A DNA stretch of 23,393 nt from Burkholderiales bacterium (GTDB taxonomy: Bacteria; Actinomycetota; Thermoleophilia; Gaiellales; Gaiellaceae), in NCBI GenBank assembly GCA_025935595.1, contig JAICUZ010000011.1, positions 1 to 23,393 of the forward strand. Direction: 5' to 3'. This document shows positions 21,991-23,393 of the stretch, piece by piece; positions within the stretch are counted from its first letter, which is position 1; every line of letters starts with the position of its first letter. Made by a program: the position numbers and the translations under genes. The notes beneath the pieces are model-generated. The model saw nothing but the letters and a program-made list of their open reading frames with translations, searched no databases and had not been told where the DNA came from.

Positions 21991-23393
21991 GTGGCATCGG
22001 ACCAGGATCGTGCGGCGGCGAGGCGCGCACAGCGTCCGATCCGCGTTGCGCTCGCACTCCTGATCATCATCGTCGTGGCTCTGGTCGCGGCGGGCGGATT
22101 CGCCGCCTACCGCATCTACTCGCTGGGCAACGATCGCTTCAGCAACCAAGCCGGGCCGTTCTTCGCCGTGACGGAAGACCTTGCCGTGGAGATGCTCAAC
22201 GAGGAAACGGCCGTCCGCGGCTACGTGATCACGCACGATCCGAAGACGCTCGCCCCCTACCGGCAAGGGCGCCGCTACGCGCACCTCGAGCTGGCGCTGA
22301 TCGCCAAGGACCAGTCCTTCGACCCGGACATCCCGAGGCACCTCGCGGCGATGCGCAAGGAGGTGGCATCGCTCGAGGCCTACTTCGCGCGTGAGATCGA
22401 GCTCGTGCGGAGCGGGCCGGATGGACAGAAGCGCGCCGAAGCAGACGTCCTTGGCGGGAAGGGGCACTTCGACCATCTGCGCACCGCGTCGGCCGCATTG
22501 ATCGGCGACGCAGGCGACGTCGTGAAGCGATCGCAGCACGACCAGCACACGACTCTCGTCATCTGGCTGACCGTGCTCGGGCTCGCCGGCCTCGGGGCCG
22601 TGGCGATCGCCGCGTTGCTCCTTCGGTTCGTTCCACGACGGCTGTACGAGCAGTTTCGCGAGGAGCAACGCGCTCGCCGCGAAGCGGAACGAAGCGCGGA
22701 CGCAGCGCGCGCGCTGACGCACGTGCGCGAGGCCGTTCTGCTCCTCGAAGACGGTGGTGCTGTTCGATATGCCAATCCTTCCGCGACGGCGCTGTTCGAG
22801 CTCGGCGAAGGTGAGCTCGACTCTCCCCGGCTCAAAGCGCTGCTCGCCGACGAGCAAGCGCCCGTCGGAACGCCTCAGCTGGTCACGATCTCTGGACGCG
22901 ACCATTGGCTGACGTCGACGCGGTCGAGCTTCGACGGAGGTGAGGTCGTCGTGTTCCGCGACGTGTCCGACGACCGCCGCCTCGAACAGCTTCGGTCGGA
23001 CTTCGTCGCGACTGCCGCACACGAGTTGCGGACACCGCTCTCGGCCGTCTACGGCGCCGTGCGAACCCTACGCCGAGACGACCACGAGCTTCCCGCGGAG
23101 ATGCGTGCGCAGTTTCTGGAGATGATCGAGGCGCAGTCGGAGCGGCTGCGCGTCCTCATGGACCAGCTGCTCGTGTCGGCCCAGCTCGACGCGGTCGATC
23201 TCCAACTCCAGCCGCAGACGGTCGATGCGAGTGCGGTCTGCGACGACGTCCTCAACGCCGCGCGCCTCCACAAGCCGCGCGAGATCGAGCTCACGCTGCG
23301 CAACTCGATGTCCCCGGTTTGGGTGACGGCAGATCCTGATCGGTTGCGGCAAGTCGTCGCGAACCTGATCGACAACGCCGTCAAGTACTCACC
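21991..23393 (+). CDS. Membrane sensor histidine kinase (CHASE3-like, PAS, HisKA), partial
   Basis: The gene starts at GTG 21991, two bases after the regulator stop, and runs off the window with 467 codons visible. Seen: TM helix 1 (about 19-39, VALALLIIIVVALVAAGGFAA), an extracytoplasmic helical region to about 185 whose MLNEETAVRGYVITHDPKTL stretch is typical of CHASE3 sensors, TM helix 2 (about 188-212), a coiled linker rich in Arg and Glu, a PAS-like domain (about 243-325, AVLLLEDGGAVRYANPSATALF), and the H-box FVATAAHELRTPLSAV with phospho-acceptor His344. The start of the ATPase domain is present, with N-box NLIDNAVKYS at the very end; the G-boxes are missing. Partner is almost certainly the adjacent single-domain regulator. 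The signal is unknown. Confidence 0.92.
   Translation, partial: MASDQDRAAARRAQRPIRVALALLIIIVVALVAAGGFAAYRIYSLGNDRFSNQAGPFFAVTEDLAVEMLNEETAVRGYVITHDPKTLAPYRQGRRYAHLELALIAKDQSFDPDIPRHLAAMRKEVASLEAYFAREIELVRSGPDGQKRAEADVLGGKGHFDHLRTASAALIGDAGDVVKRSQHDQHTTLVIWLTVLGLAGLGAVAIAALLLRFVPRRLYEQFREEQRARREAERSADAARALTHVREAVLLLEDGGAVRYANPSATALFELGEGELDSPRLKALLADEQAPVGTPQLVTISGRDHWLTSTRSSFDGGEVVVFRDVSDDRRLEQLRSDFVATAAHELRTPLSAVYGAVRTLRRDDHELPAEMRAQFLEMIEAQSERLRVLMDQLLVSAQLDAVDLQLQPQTVDASAVCDDVLNAARLHKPREIELTLRNSMSPVWVTADPDRLRQVVANLIDNAVKYS

Overview
The window is a densely coded, uniformly GC-rich chromosomal segment. GTG and TTG starts are common, 4-base stop/start overlaps are frequent, and several genes look leaderless with TAnnnT -10 boxes. 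DUF1206, an actinobacterial-length Ppx and a class III-like PPK2 point to an Actinomycetota member. A deep-branching lineage such as Thermoleophilia is possible, but that is inference. I see no rRNA, tRNA, CRISPR or insertion sequence. No gene-free stretch exceeds 300 bases; the longest is about 141 bases (11133-11273), followed by 11736-11822.

Region 1 (1-11132) is a polyphosphate and phospholipid neighbourhood. A truncated lipid-kinase-like gene (DGK family) diverges from ppk1 across a perfect 12-bp inverted repeat. A minus-strand operon runs PAP2 phosphatase, second DGK-family kinase, DUF1206 membrane protein, phospholipase-D-like protein. It diverges from a plus-strand set of second PAP2 phosphatase, PPK2 and a CYTH-CHAD protein. 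A convergent Ppx/GppA exopolyphosphatase closes the block. PPK1 makes polyphosphate, PPK2 spends it on nucleotides, CHAD probably binds it and Ppx degrades it. The PAP2, DGK and PLD proteins would interconvert phosphatidate, diacylglycerol and related lipids.

Region 2 (11274-19972) begins with a DUF1348 NTF2-like gene. It continues as a tightly coupled operon of nine genes: AcpS-type phosphopantetheinyl transferase, acyl carrier protein, acyl-CoA-dehydrogenase-like flavoprotein, amino acid:[carrier protein] ligase (class II tRNA-synthetase homologue), DUF1839, GH2 beta-mannosidase-like protein, two alpha/beta hydrolases of the exosortase-A-associated type, and a 54-residue excisionase-like HTH protein. 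This is the most interesting part of the window. It looks like a complete machine for loading an amino acid on a carrier protein, possibly oxidising it, and passing it to an unknown, perhaps sugar-containing, acceptor. DUF1839 resembles BtrH-type aminoacyltransferases by eye and is my candidate for the transfer step.

Region 3 (19973-23393) holds a secreted HExxH protein with two Cys-containing InlB-like repeats, behind a good promoter. A two-component pair follows: a single-domain response regulator, probably leaderless and preceded by a CRP/FNR-type palindrome, then a CHASE3-PAS-type histidine kinase cut off by the window end.
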